From Canibacter sp052085365 (GTDB taxonomy: Bacteria > Actinomycetota > Actinomycetes > Actinomycetales > Microbacteriaceae), in contig JBQDFP010000006.1 in NCBI GenBank assembly GCA_052085365.1, positions 1 to 64,000 on the forward strand: 64,000 bases of DNA, given 5' to 3'. The notes under the pieces were generated by a model, which saw only the letters and a program-made list of their open reading frames with translations, had not been told where the DNA came from and searched no databases. Every line of letters begins with the position of its first letter. Position 1 is the stretch's first letter. The translations under genes and the position numbers were made by a program. This document shows positions 33,699 through 42,600 of the stretch, one piece after another.

Positions 33699-35096
33699 GT
33701 GAGCGATTTCACTGATATTTACGGTGCAGAGCACAGCTTCGGCGATGAGGCTGCGGTTCAGGAAGTTCGTGAGAACGACAGCAACTACGTTTTCCACTCG
33801 TGGTCAGCGCAGTCCAAAATTAATCCGCTGCCAGTCGCTAAGGGCGAGGGCGTGCGTTTCTGGGACTACGACGGGAAAGAGTACCTCGACTTTTCCTCGC
33901 AGCTGGTCTACCTCAACCTGGGCCACCAGCACCCCGACCTTGTGAAGGCAATTCAAGATCAGGTCGGTCGTCTCGCAACGATTCAACCCGCATTCGCGAA
34001 CGATGCACGGGGCTTGCTTGCGAAAAATATTGTCGAGAACAGTTTCGACGGCGCCCGCTCCGTGTTCTTCACTAACGGCGGAGCAGACGCTAACGAATAT
34101 GCAGTACGTATGGCACGTCACCACACTGGTCGTCAGAAAGTGCTTGCACGTTTTCGTTCGTATCACGGCTCAACGGCCACCGCGATCACCATGACCGGTG
34201 AACCGCGGCGCTGGGCGAACGGTGTGCTTGACCCGAACGTGGTGCACTTCTTCGGGCCCTACGCCTACCGTTCATCGTTCTACGCAGAAAACGAAGCGCA
34301 AGAAACTGAGCGTGCACTCGAGCACCTCGAAGAGACCATTCGTCTCGAAGGTGCTGACACAATCGCAGCAATTATTCTCGAAACGGTAACCGGCACCAAC
34401 GGTATTCTGTTGCCGCCAGAGGGGTACCTCCCCGGTGTGCGTGCACTGTGTGACAAGTACGGTATCAAGCTGATCTTCGACGAAGTGATGGCGGGCTTTG
34501 GCCGTACCGGTCACCTGTTCGCCTTCCAAGGTTTCGACGTCAAGCCAGACCTCGTCTCCTTCGCAAAGGGCGTCAACTCGGGCTACCTTCCGCTCGGTGG
34601 TGTCATTATTTCGGAAGAGGTTCACAACAGCTTCGCAGAGAACTCGTTCCCCGGCGGCCTTACCTACAGCGGGCACCCGCTTGCGTGTGCCGCTGGCGTA
34701 GCAACTTTCGACATTTTCGAGAAAGACAACATTCTCGAACGTGTGCGTGACCTCGGCGAACGAGTCGTGCGTCCGCGTCTCGAAGAGTTCTTGAAGAACT
34801 ACAACTCAGTTGGTGAAGTTCGCGGAACCGGTCTGTTCTGGGCGATCGAACTCGTGGTCGATAAAGAAACCCGTGAACCACTCGTGCCGTTCAACGCGTC
34901 AGGCGACGCAGCCGCTCCATATAACCGAGTGATTGCGGCTTGTAAGGACGCCGGCCTGTGGCCATTTGCTGCCGGCAACCGCTTGCAAATTGCGCCGCCG
35001 CTGATTATTTCGGAAGAAGACCTGGTTCGTGGCCTCGACATTATCGAGGACGCACTCAAGGTAGCTGACGACGAAGCAGCCAAACTACGCAAATAA
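33699..35096 (+). CDS. class III aminotransferase (PLP-dependent)
   Basis: A 465-residue omega-transaminase-type enzyme. Motifs: NGGADANEYAVRMARHHTGR (PLP phosphate site), IFDEVMAGFGRTGHLFA (Asp of the pyridine), FAKGVNSGYLPLGGV (Lys Schiff base) and LTYSGHPLACAAG. Likely substrates are omega-amino acids, taurine or beta-alanine with pyruvate or 2-oxoglutarate. GTG 33699 follows GAGAGGA. It is a single-gene unit with a strong terminator. Confidence 0.9.
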   Translation: MSDFTDIYGAEHSFGDEAAVQEVRENDSNYVFHSWSAQSKINPLPVAKGEGVRFWDYDGKEYLDFSSQLVYLNLGHQHPDLVKAIQDQVGRLATIQPAFANDARGLLAKNIVENSFDGARSVFFTNGGADANEYAVRMARHHTGRQKVLARFRSYHGSTATAITMTGEPRRWANGVLDPNVVHFFGPYAYRSSFYAENEAQETERALEHLEETIRLEGADTIAAIILETVTGTNGILLPPEGYLPGVRALCDKYGIKLIFDEVMAGFGRTGHLFAFQGFDVKPDLVSFAKGVNSGYLPLGGVIISEEVHNSFAENSFPGGLTYSGHPLACAAGVATFDIFEKDNILERVRDLGERVVRPRLEEFLKNYNSVGEVRGTGLFWAIELVVDKETREPLVPFNASGDAAAPYNRVIAACKDAGLWPFAAGNRLQIAPPLIISEEDLVRGLDIIEDALKVADDEAAKLRK

Positions 35097-35109
35097 TATT
35101 CAGCGTATA

Positions 35110-35150
35110 AAGCCGGTTCGGGGAATTGATCCTCGAACCGGCTTTTCTTT
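35110..35150 (+). terminator. rho-independent terminator after the aminotransferase
   Basis: Stem AAGCCGGTTCG (35110-35120) and CGAACCGGCTT (35134-35144) with a loop of 13 bases, followed by TTCTTTTC. Confidence 0.9.
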
Positions 35151-35175
35151 TCTGATCCTCCCACAAAATCTCAAT

Positions 35176-35203
35176 TTGCATAGGTAGCCTATCTATGTAT
35201 AAT
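35176..35203 (+). promoter_or_regulatory. promoter and palindromic operator of the MarR-MFS operon
   Basis: TTGCAT (-35, 35176-35181) and a perfect TATAAT (-10, 35198-35203) are 16 bases apart. The spacer carries the perfect palindrome ATAGGTAGCCTAT (35180-35192), extended by CATAG/CTATG half-sites. A repressor bound here would block RNA polymerase. The expected transcription start falls at or next to the ATG at 35211. Confidence 0.75.
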
Positions 35204-35210
35204 TTTCGGT

Positions 35211-35654
35211 ATGGGTAATCTCGACCAAATCTCACTGGACATCACCAAATCGTCCGCGAGATTCACGCGAACTGTCTCATTATTGACCGGCATGAAACAC
35301 TCATCTGTCGTATGGCGTGTGCTCGCAGATCTCGAACACGCACAGAGCCCAGTCCGCACGTCGCAGCTCGCATCGCGTCATCGCGTCACCCAGCCAACAA
35401 TGACCGGGATTATTCAACGGCTCGAAGGTTTCGAATGGGTGGGTCGCGAACCTGACCCAGACGATGGTCGGGCCGCACTCATCTCATTGAAACCCGAGGG
35501 GGCAGCAGCGATTGCTGAATATCGCACCGAAGCTGCAAAACAAATTCGTCCACTCTTGGCTGGGCTGAATGAAAACGAACTCGACACTCTCAGCAAAGCC
35601 GCAGCGCTGATGGAACGCATCTGCGACCTCAGCCACACACAAACCAAGGAGTAA
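35211..35654 (+). CDS. MarR family transcriptional regulator
   Basis: A 147-residue winged-helix regulator with the MarR core: QLASRHRVTQPTMTGIIQRLE (recognition helix) and the wing VGREPDPDDGRAALISL. ATG 35211 has no ribosome binding site; the -10 box ends 7 bases before it, so the mRNA is probably leaderless. It likely represses itself and the transporter that follows from the palindrome in its promoter. Confidence 0.92.
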   Translation: MGNLDQISLDITKSSARFTRTVSLLTGMKHSSVVWRVLADLEHAQSPVRTSQLASRHRVTQPTMTGIIQRLEGFEWVGREPDPDDGRAALISLKPEGAAAIAEYRTEAAKQIRPLLAGLNENELDTLSKAAALMERICDLSHTQTKE

Positions 35655-35657
35655 ATC

Positions 35658-36911
35658 ACGTCTACCGGCACCACACCAAGCATCTGGAAGCAGCCCCTCA
35701 GCGTTTGGGTCATTAGTTTCGCCTGCGTTGTCTCATTTATGGGTATCGGTCTGGTCGATCCGATCTTGCCCGCAATCAGCGCAGATTTGAACGCCACGAG
35801 CGCCGAATCGATGCTGCTGTTCACCAGCTACCTCTTCATCACCGGTGTCGCGATGTTCTTCACCAGCTGGGTGTCGAGTCGAATCACCGTCAAATGGACG
35901 CTGGTACTCGGACTCGTTTTCGTTGTTGTCTTTGCGGCACTCGCTGGAAACGCCGACTCTGTTGAGGGAGTCATTGGCTGGCGTGCCGGCTGGGGGTTGG
36001 GTAACGCGCTGTTTATATCAACGGCGCTGGCAGCAATCGTCGGTGCTGCAGCTGGTGGATCCCGCCAAGCAATCGTCTTATACGAAGCGGCCCTGGGAGT
36101 TGGGCTGGCAACCGGGCCTCTGCTGGGTGGAATGCTCGGAAATATATCGTGGCGTGCACCGTTCTTCGGCACCGCAACCCTGATGGGAATCGCCCTCATC
36201 GCAACAATGGCGCTTTTGAAAAGTCGTGGCCAGCAGCGGCAGCATGTTGGTATCACCGATTCGTTGAAAGCTCTCCGCGACCCGGCACTGCTCTCGCTTG
36301 CAGCGGTTGCCGTCACCTACAACTTCGGGTTCTTCGTGCTGCTTGCTTACTCTCCGTTCCCGATCGAAGCTGCAGCCGCGAAATCTGGGTTTGAATTCGG
36401 CGCACATGAACTCGGGTTGGTGTTCTTTGGTTGGGGCCTGTGCCTAGCAATCACGTCAGTGCTGATCGCGCCCGTATTGACACGTCGTTTTGGGCTGCGC
36501 CCTACCCTCACGGCTGTGCTTGTTTTGTTCGCGGCGTGCCATGTCTTAATGGCGCTCTTCGTTGAAAACTTGGTCGGGCTCATAGTGGTCGTGATTTTGG
36601 CGGGGCTCTTAATTGGGATTGTGAATACCGCGCTGACCGAAGCGACAATGGAGGCCACAGATCTGCCCCGCAATGTCGCATCGTCCGCCTATTCAGGTGT
36701 GCGGTTCATTGGTGGTGCAATCGCCCCGGCGATCGCCGGCCCTCTCGCTGCAACGTTTGGCGCAGCCGCACCCTACTGGCTCGGAACCGGCGCCGTTATG
36801 GTGTCCGTTATTGTGCTTGCGGCCACCTCTCGTCATATCGCGCACATTGGAGCGAAGCCGCACGAAACGGCGAAGCAAGAAGCTGAAATCATTACCGCTG
36901 GTGCTGAATAA
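35658..36911 (+). CDS. MFS transporter, likely drug/metabolite efflux; non-standard ACG start
   Basis: A 12-segment major facilitator of about 417 residues. It has the loop PLLGGMLGNISWRAPF and conserved GIGLVDPILPAI after the first segment. The frame has no ATG, GTG or TTG between the MarR stop (35654) and ATG 35739. Starting at 35739 would remove most of the first membrane segment (PLSVWVISFACVVSF). AAGGAG at 35646-35651 stands 6 bases before ACG at 35658, giving an N-terminus (M)STGTTPSIW. ACG is therefore the likely start, or an ATG has mutated. It is controlled by the MarR protein upstream. Confidence 0.75.
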   Translation, partial: TSTGTTPSIWKQPLSVWVISFACVVSFMGIGLVDPILPAISADLNATSAESMLLFTSYLFITGVAMFFTSWVSSRITVKWTLVLGLVFVVVFAALAGNADSVEGVIGWRAGWGLGNALFISTALAAIVGAAAGGSRQAIVLYEAALGVGLATGPLLGGMLGNISWRAPFFGTATLMGIALIATMALLKSRGQQRQHVGITDSLKALRDPALLSLAAVAVTYNFGFFVLLAYSPFPIEAAAAKSGFEFGAHELGLVFFGWGLCLAITSVLIAPVLTRRFGLRPTLTAVLVLFAACHVLMALFVENLVGLIVVVILAGLLIGIVNTALTEATMEATDLPRNVASSAYSGVRFIGGAIAPAIAGPLAATFGAAAPYWLGTGAVMVSVIVLAATSRHIAHIGAKPHETAKQEAEIITAGAE

Positions 36912-36917
36912 TGAGTG

Positions 36918-37643
36918 TCACAAACTCGGTGTAGAGCGTGTGAGGTTAAACGCGAAGCGGCCCTCAATGAAGTAGGTACGTGAGTACAGGAAGAGATAAT
37001 CGTCGTTCGTGTAGTGACGCTGGTTGAGCAAGATAAATAGATCATGGTCGTGGGCATCTTCGCCCCACGCGACATGGCGAGAAGTGACTGCGTGAATCTC
37101 AGAGCGAGCGTAGGCCGGATGTATACCGAACTCCTGCTCCAAGAACTTAAATACGGAGCCGTCAACTTCAGTGAGTTTGTGCGGATCGTTCGATATTTTG
37201 AGGGGAAGTAGATCGTATGAGTATGCGACAACCTCACCGTCTGCAGAAATTGTTCGGCGGATTTCTAATATCTCCTCATTCACCCCAATTTCCATAAGCG
37301 CGGCCTCTTCGGGCATGGCAAGACGGATTGCTTTGCTTGCATAATCAGTGGATGGAGATTTTCCTATCGCGCGTATTGAATCACTGATTGACTCAAGTCG
37401 TTCAAGCCCCGATTCGACTGCCTTAGGTGCATTGACGAACGATCCGACACCGTGACGGGTTTTGATGAGACCGATCGCATCGAGCTCGCGAATAGCCGCA
37501 CGTACGGTCGGTCGAGAAACATTGTAGATCTCGCTTAATTGCGCTTCTGAAGGTAGCTTCGACCCGGGCGCGTAGGTTCCTGCGGCGACTTCAGTTCGTA
37601 AAGAGTCCGCCACTCGTCTGACAAGTGTTCTAGACCTAGTCAT
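36918..37643 (-). CDS. GntR family regulator with UTRA domain
   Basis: A 241-residue regulator. The N-terminal winged helix shows GSKLPSEAQLSEIYNVSRPTVR. The C-terminal UTRA effector domain spans about 85-235. ATG 37643 follows GGAGG. It is divergent from the methylthioribose operon with 163 bases between, and probably controls it, the effector being methylthioribose or its phosphate. It converges with the MFS gene, 6 bases between stops. Confidence 0.9.
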   Translation of the reverse strand: MTRSRTLVRRVADSLRTEVAAGTYAPGSKLPSEAQLSEIYNVSRPTVRAAIRELDAIGLIKTRHGVGSFVNAPKAVESGLERLESISDSIRAIGKSPSTDYASKAIRLAMPEEAALMEIGVNEEILEIRRTISADGEVVAYSYDLLPLKISNDPHKLTEVDGSVFKFLEQEFGIHPAYARSEIHAVTSRHVAWGEDAHDHDLFILLNQRHYTNDDYLFLYSRTYFIEGRFAFNLTRSTPSL

Positions 37644-37729
37644 GCAACCTCCGCCATCATATGTCGAAAAGAATACCGCGAGTTATCAGCATTCTCGCGT
37701 AATTCACAGTATCGGGCAAGTGCTTAGGG

Positions 37730-37758
37730 TTGACAACCGTTAAACAGCGTAGGTAGAT
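37730..37758 (+). promoter_or_regulatory. promoter of the methylthioribose operon
   Basis: A perfect TTGACA (37730-37735), 17 bases, then GTAGAT (37753-37758). The AT-rich stretch directly after it (37763-37790, with ATAAGAC and GTATTC) is a possible GntR site near the transcription start; no perfect repeat was found there. Confidence 0.65.
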
Positions 37759-37806
37759 TTCGATCTAAGTTATAAGACAACGTATTCTCTGGGATGAGGT
37801 GCTTCA

Positions 37807-38835
37807 ATGGTGAAAGCAATCGAATGGATCGACGGTACTGAACCTGCCGTGCGTCTGATCGATCAGACTGTGCTGCCAGTCAAAGCACAGTACCTGAACG
37901 TCACCGATGTCGACACGCTCATCGACGCTATCCAGCGGTTGGCTGTACGCGGCGCCCCCGCGCTCGGAGTTGCCGGTGCGTTCGGTGTCGTCGTGGCGCT
38001 CGATGAGGCCGCACGCAAGGGCTGGAGCCTCGAAGAAATACAAAAAGCTGTTGATGCGATCGCGCAGGCCCGCCCAACCGCCGTAAATCTTGCCTGGGGT
38101 GTGCAGCAAGTCCGAGGACTCATTCCAAAGGGCCGTGACGCAGTGCTCGAAAAAGCGTTGCAGATTCAGTCGGAAGATGAGGCGGCGAACAGAAAACTGT
38201 CAAAGTATGGCGCAGAGTGGATCCTCAAAAATGTGCCGAGTGATCAGCCCCGTGGCGTGACACATTGCAATACTGGCGCACTTGCCACGAGCGCATGGGG
38301 CACCGCCTACGGGATCATTCATGAACTCCATAACCGCGGTCAAATTGGACTCGTGTACACCGATGAGACCCGACCGCTTTTGCAAGGTTCACGCCTTACT
38401 AGCTGGGAACTTAAACAGGACGGTATTGACCATGTTGTTCAGGTTGACGGTGCTGCCGCAAGTACCATCCTGCGTGGGCTCGTAGATTTTGCTGTTATTG
38501 GTGCCGACCGTATTACTGTCAACGGTGATACTGCAAACAAAGTCGGGTCCGTCGCTCTCGCCCTCGCCTGTAGGCGCGCAAATATCCCGTTTATCGTTGC
38601 AGCGCCTTTTTCTACAGTGGATCTCGATACTGCGACCGGTGACGATATCGAGATCGAAGAGCGTGGAACAGCCGAAGTGCTGTTCTTCGGTGAGAAGCAG
38701 ACGGGACCCAGCGGAACGAAAGTGTTTAACCCCGCTTTCGATGTCACGCCTCATGATCTCATCAGCGCAATCGTGACAGAACGTGGAGTGGTCGAACCCG
38801 CAAACGGCGGAATGATGACTGATCTTCAAAAATAA
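37807..38835 (+). CDS. mtnA: S-methyl-5-thioribose-1-phosphate isomerase
   Basis: A 342-residue enzyme converting methylthioribose-1-phosphate to methylthioribulose-1-phosphate in methionine salvage. Family motifs are clear: RGAPALGVAGAFG, THCNTGALAT (catalytic Cys), YTDETRPLLQGSRLT and VIGADRITVNGDTANKVG (catalytic Asp). Length fits the family. ATG 37807 follows GATGAGG. It shares the operon with a transporter and the kinase MtnK. Confidence 0.95.
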   Translation: MVKAIEWIDGTEPAVRLIDQTVLPVKAQYLNVTDVDTLIDAIQRLAVRGAPALGVAGAFGVVVALDEAARKGWSLEEIQKAVDAIAQARPTAVNLAWGVQQVRGLIPKGRDAVLEKALQIQSEDEAANRKLSKYGAEWILKNVPSDQPRGVTHCNTGALATSAWGTAYGIIHELHNRGQIGLVYTDETRPLLQGSRLTSWELKQDGIDHVVQVDGAAASTILRGLVDFAVIGADRITVNGDTANKVGSVALALACRRANIPFIVAAPFSTVDLDTATGDDIEIEERGTAEVLFFGEKQTGPSGTKVFNPAFDVTPHDLISAIVTERGVVEPANGGMMTDLQK

Positions 38836-38866
38836 ATTTCATAAAAGTAGTAAGTCGGAAGGAACA

Positions 38867-39970
38867 ATGATGTTGAAACGCAAAGCACTTACTTTAGGGG
38901 TCGCAGCATTTGCTGCGTTCACACTTGCAGCGTGCAGCCAAGGGGCACCCGCGAACGAAGGTGACGGTGGCGGAACTGAAGTTGAGGAAGCGACAGCTGA
39001 TGCTCCGGCACCGTTTGATGAAGGTGACCTCACAATTGCAATCGTGCAGCAGAGTGGTCAGGGTGACTACTTCCAGCAGTTCCTCAACGGTGTCAAACAG
39101 CAGAGTGGCTCGTTAGACCTGAAGCTCGACACCTATGACGCGCAAGGAGATAACGCGAAGCAAGCGACCCAGCTTGATCAGGCGATTGCTGCCGGCGTTG
39201 ACGGAATCATCGTGCGTCATGGTTTCCCTGACTCCCTGTGTCCAGGCGTGAACGATGCAATTGAGAAAGATATTCCTATTGTCATCTACGACGTTGAGAT
39301 TCAAGACTGTGCACCTGACGCCATCCAAACTCAACAGTCTGATGCTGAAATGGCAGGGCTTGTACTCGACCAGATGAAGGAAGACATCGGCACTGACCAA
39401 AAGGTTGGCTACGTCAACGTTGCAGGTATTGCCCCGCTCGACCGCCGTGACAAAGTATGGAACGAAGCTCTGAAAGACAACAACTGGGAACAGCTGTTTA
39501 AAACCGGCAAATACACTGACTCAACCGCTAGTGACTCGGCACCGATGATCAGCAGTGCTTTGAAAGCAGACAGTGATGCTGTTGCGATCTACGCTCCGTA
39601 TGACGAGTTCACGAAAGGTACATTGAGCGCGCTTGAACAAAATCCGGACCTGCAGGGCAAAGTGAAAGTATACGGCGCGGATATCTCGACCGCTGATATC
39701 GAGCTCATGGTAGCCGAGGACAGTCCGTGGGTGGCCACTGGTGCAACAGACCCGAACGCCATTGGTGCCGCAGTGATGCGTACACTCGCGCTTGACATGG
39801 CTGGTGAACTTGACGACGGAGATTCTGTGGACTTCCCACCAATCCTTGTGACTCAGGACTTCCTGCGCGACAAAGAAGTAAAGAACATGGATGATCTGCG
39901 GGCTGCAGAACCGTCACTGAACATTTCAGATGTCTCGTCAGCTGACTGGATCCCGGTCATCAAGTTCTAG
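38867..39970 (+). CDS. ABC transporter substrate-binding lipoprotein, probably for methylthioribose
   Basis: A 367-residue type I periplasmic-binding lipoprotein. Lipobox LAAC near residue 23, an acidic linker and the fold with TIAIVQQSGQGDYFQQF, AAGVDGIIVRHGFPD and PIVIYDVEIQDC. Two ATGs stand in tandem at 38867 after GGAAGGA. Placement between mtnA and mtnK strongly suggests methylthioribose as ligand; this is inferred from context, not from the binding residues. Confidence 0.88.
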   Translation: MMLKRKALTLGVAAFAAFTLAACSQGAPANEGDGGGTEVEEATADAPAPFDEGDLTIAIVQQSGQGDYFQQFLNGVKQQSGSLDLKLDTYDAQGDNAKQATQLDQAIAAGVDGIIVRHGFPDSLCPGVNDAIEKDIPIVIYDVEIQDCAPDAIQTQQSDAEMAGLVLDQMKEDIGTDQKVGYVNVAGIAPLDRRDKVWNEALKDNNWEQLFKTGKYTDSTASDSAPMISSALKADSDAVAIYAPYDEFTKGTLSALEQNPDLQGKVKVYGADISTADIELMVAEDSPWVATGATDPNAIGAAVMRTLALDMAGELDDGDSVDFPPILVTQDFLRDKEVKNMDDLRAAEPSLNISDVSSADWIPVIKF

Positions 39971-40036
39971 TTCCAGCTGGTGGGCTCGTGAACACTGCGG
40001 GTCCACCAGTCTTCGTGAAATGATTTGAGGTTTCTC

Positions 40037-41548
40037 ATGGTCGACGCTCCGGCATTGGAACTCAATAACGTCGTTAAGTCGTTTGGGTCAAACAAGGTGC
40101 TCAAAGGTGTCTCGATGCAGCTTCCACCTGGAAGTGTGACCGGACTTCTCGGTGCAAACGGCGCAGGTAAGTCCACGCTCATTAAGATTCTTTCAGGTGT
40201 GTACTCGCGGCAAGACGGCGACATTCTCGTTGACGGAGAATCAGTAGACATCCAAGTACCCACCGACGCCACCAAGTTCGGCATTCAGACTGTGCATCAA
40301 CGTATTGATGACAGCATTGTGCCAGGCCTCACCGTTGCAGAAAATCTAGCGTACGAAGAAATCGTGAACGGGAAAATTGGTCGCTTTCAGGGGCTTCGAA
40401 ATATCAAGAAGCGTGCACGGGAAGTTGCTGAGACTCTGCAGCTGGGATGGTCAGATTCGATCCTTTCTCAAGATGTCTACTACTTAGGGATCGCTGATGC
40501 GCAAATGCTTTTGCTTGCACGCGCGCTTAGTCATCGCCCACGAGTGCTCATCCTGGACGAACCGACTTCGACACTCTCAAAAACGGAGGCGGAACGGTTG
40601 TTTGACCTTGTCAGGAAACTTCGTGACGACGGAGTGGCCATCCTGTACGTTTCTCACCGCCTCAGTGAGATCTCACAGCTGGCAGACCATCTTGTGGTGC
40701 TTCGAGATGGCACGATCCATAATAAACAATCGAAGCCGTTCGACATGTCAGAGGCTGTCGGGTCGATGCTCGGCCATAAAGTCGCAGAACAGTCCGAGAT
40801 GTTCGAAGAAGCGCGCGGCACCGACGTCTGCCTTGAAGTCACTGAGGAAAGACTGCTATTTGATTCCAATCCGATCAGCGTCTCATTCCGAGCCGGCGAA
40901 GTAACCGGAATTATCGGGCTCATCGGAGCTGGAAAGACTGAACTCGCCAAGAAAATTTTTGGTGCAGACCGTCTTACTACGGGCAGTATGCGGCTCGAGG
41001 GGAAACCATACGCGCCAAGGCACCCGAAAGACGCAGTCGGACACGGAGTTTTCCTTGTTCCAGAGGATCGAGCGAGCGATTCGATGCTCCCCGGTTGGTC
41101 CATCGGCGGAACGAGCACGCTGCCGTTTCTCTCGCGGCATAGCTCCGCAGGTGTCATCAGCGTCAAAGAAGAACGAAGAGTTGGCGCCGACATTATCGAC
41201 GAATACAACGTGGTTGCCGTGAGTCCGGACCAAAGCATGGATGCGTTGTCAGGAGGGAACCAACAAAAAGTTGTGGTTGGCAGATGGCAGCGAGAAAAAC
41301 CAAAAGTCATGCTCCTAGATGAACCGTACCGAGGGGTAGACCTTGGGGCTCGTCGAGAAATTTCACAAAAAGCACGAGATCAGTCACAACAAGACGCGGC
41401 AGTCATTGTGTTTGTCAGCGATGTGGATGAGCTTCGTGAAGTTGCAGACCGAATCATCGTGTTCGTCGACGGGGAAGTTCGACTCGACGCGTACACGTCC
41501 GAGGTAGATAACAACACGATTATCCAAGCAATGTCGGAGGTACAGTAA
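40037..41548 (+). CDS. ABC transporter ATP-binding protein, CUT2 type, two ATPase domains
   Basis: A 503-residue RbsA-like ATPase. First domain: Walker A GANGAGKSTLIK and Walker B LILDEPTSTLS; its signature motif is weak (YLGIADAQMLLLARAL). Second domain: GLIGAGKTELAKK and LSGGNQQKVVVGRWQ with MLLDEPYRGVD, so here the second P-loop keeps its Lys. ATG 40037 follows TTGAGG; a TTG at 40025 is less likely. It drives the adjacent permease. Confidence 0.92.
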   Translation: MVDAPALELNNVVKSFGSNKVLKGVSMQLPPGSVTGLLGANGAGKSTLIKILSGVYSRQDGDILVDGESVDIQVPTDATKFGIQTVHQRIDDSIVPGLTVAENLAYEEIVNGKIGRFQGLRNIKKRAREVAETLQLGWSDSILSQDVYYLGIADAQMLLLARALSHRPRVLILDEPTSTLSKTEAERLFDLVRKLRDDGVAILYVSHRLSEISQLADHLVVLRDGTIHNKQSKPFDMSEAVGSMLGHKVAEQSEMFEEARGTDVCLEVTEERLLFDSNPISVSFRAGEVTGIIGLIGAGKTELAKKIFGADRLTTGSMRLEGKPYAPRHPKDAVGHGVFLVPEDRASDSMLPGWSIGGTSTLPFLSRHSSAGVISVKEERRVGADIIDEYNVVAVSPDQSMDALSGGNQQKVVVGRWQREKPKVMLLDEPYRGVDLGARREISQKARDQSQQDAAVIVFVSDVDELREVADRIIVFVDGEVRLDAYTSEVDNNTIIQAMSEVQ

Positions 41549-41550
41549 CG

Positions 41551-42570
41551 ATGTCAGAACAGCTCTCACTTTCAGATAAAACGAGAGATGTGGTCGTCAA
41601 ATACGGGTTTATTGCGATCACTATTATTCTGTTTATCTACTTCGCGCTCACCGAGCCGGCATTCGCTACAGCCGGGTCAATGTTCTCGATGCTCAAATTT
41701 GCATCAGTCACAGCCATTCTCGGTCTCGGAATTACTTTCACTATGGTAGTCGGCGGACTCGACCTTTCCATTGGTTCAACGGCTGGTCTCGCCGTCCAAA
41801 TGGCAGCCATGACGATGGTCTTCTACAACATGACTGGCACCACTGCCATTTTTGTAGTGCTCATTGTGGGACTGCTGGTCGGTCTCATAAATGCGTTCCT
41901 CATTGTCGTGTGCAAAATTCCTGACCTGCTTGCAACTCTGGGAATGATGTTTGTGATCCAAGGGGCAAAGCTAATTCCCGTGGACGGTCAGTCTGTCTCA
42001 TCAGGCATGATTAGGCCCGATGGTTCGGCGGCGCCCGGACGGTTTACCCCGGAGTTCTTGAAAATCGACCGCGGGTTTGTTGGTCCAATTCCGATCCCGG
42101 TGCTCATTATGCTGGTGCTTGTGATCGCCACGTGGTTCTTCTTGAGCCATACAAAATGGGGCCGGGTCATGTACTCGATCGGTTCAAATCCGAACGCCGC
42201 ACGTCTGACTGGTGTCCGCGTCGGACGTTATCGTGCACTCGCATATGTGCTTTCAGCATTCATGGCATCTGTTGGCGGTCTCATTCTCGTTTCGCGCATT
42301 GGCCAGGGTGACGTGAGCGCGGGCTCTTCCAGCCTGTTGGAGGCCGTAGCGGTCGCGCTTGTGGGTCAGTCGGTACTGGGACAGAATAAGCCAAATGCTT
42401 GGGGAACACTGCTCGGTGCCGTGCTCATTGGCATTGTGCTCACTGGACTCACGATGAAGGGCTTTCAGTACTTTTATCAAGACACGGCAAAGGGTATCGT
42501 CCTGATTGTCGCGCTGATCTTCTCATTTATGCTGTCGCGAAAATCGATTCGTTTCACGCCAGCCACATAA
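41551..42570 (+). CDS. ABC transporter permease, CUT2 type
   Basis: A 339-residue RbsC-type permease with about ten hydrophobic segments. Conserved stretches are ITFTMVVGGLDLSIGS and VAVALVGQSVLGQNKPNAWGT, although the usual LGG-x-x-x-GG-x-G turn is changed to VGQSVLGQ. It begins 2 bases after the ATPase stop. Only one permease gene is present here, so a homodimer is expected. Confidence 0.92.
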   Translation: MSEQLSLSDKTRDVVVKYGFIAITIILFIYFALTEPAFATAGSMFSMLKFASVTAILGLGITFTMVVGGLDLSIGSTAGLAVQMAAMTMVFYNMTGTTAIFVVLIVGLLVGLINAFLIVVCKIPDLLATLGMMFVIQGAKLIPVDGQSVSSGMIRPDGSAAPGRFTPEFLKIDRGFVGPIPIPVLIMLVLVIATWFFLSHTKWGRVMYSIGSNPNAARLTGVRVGRYRALAYVLSAFMASVGGLILVSRIGQGDVSAGSSSLLEAVAVALVGQSVLGQNKPNAWGTLLGAVLIGIVLTGLTMKGFQYFYQDTAKGIVLIVALIFSFMLSRKSIRFTPAT

Positions 42571-42600
42571 CCTAGCGATTCAGATTGGACCGAGTTCTCA

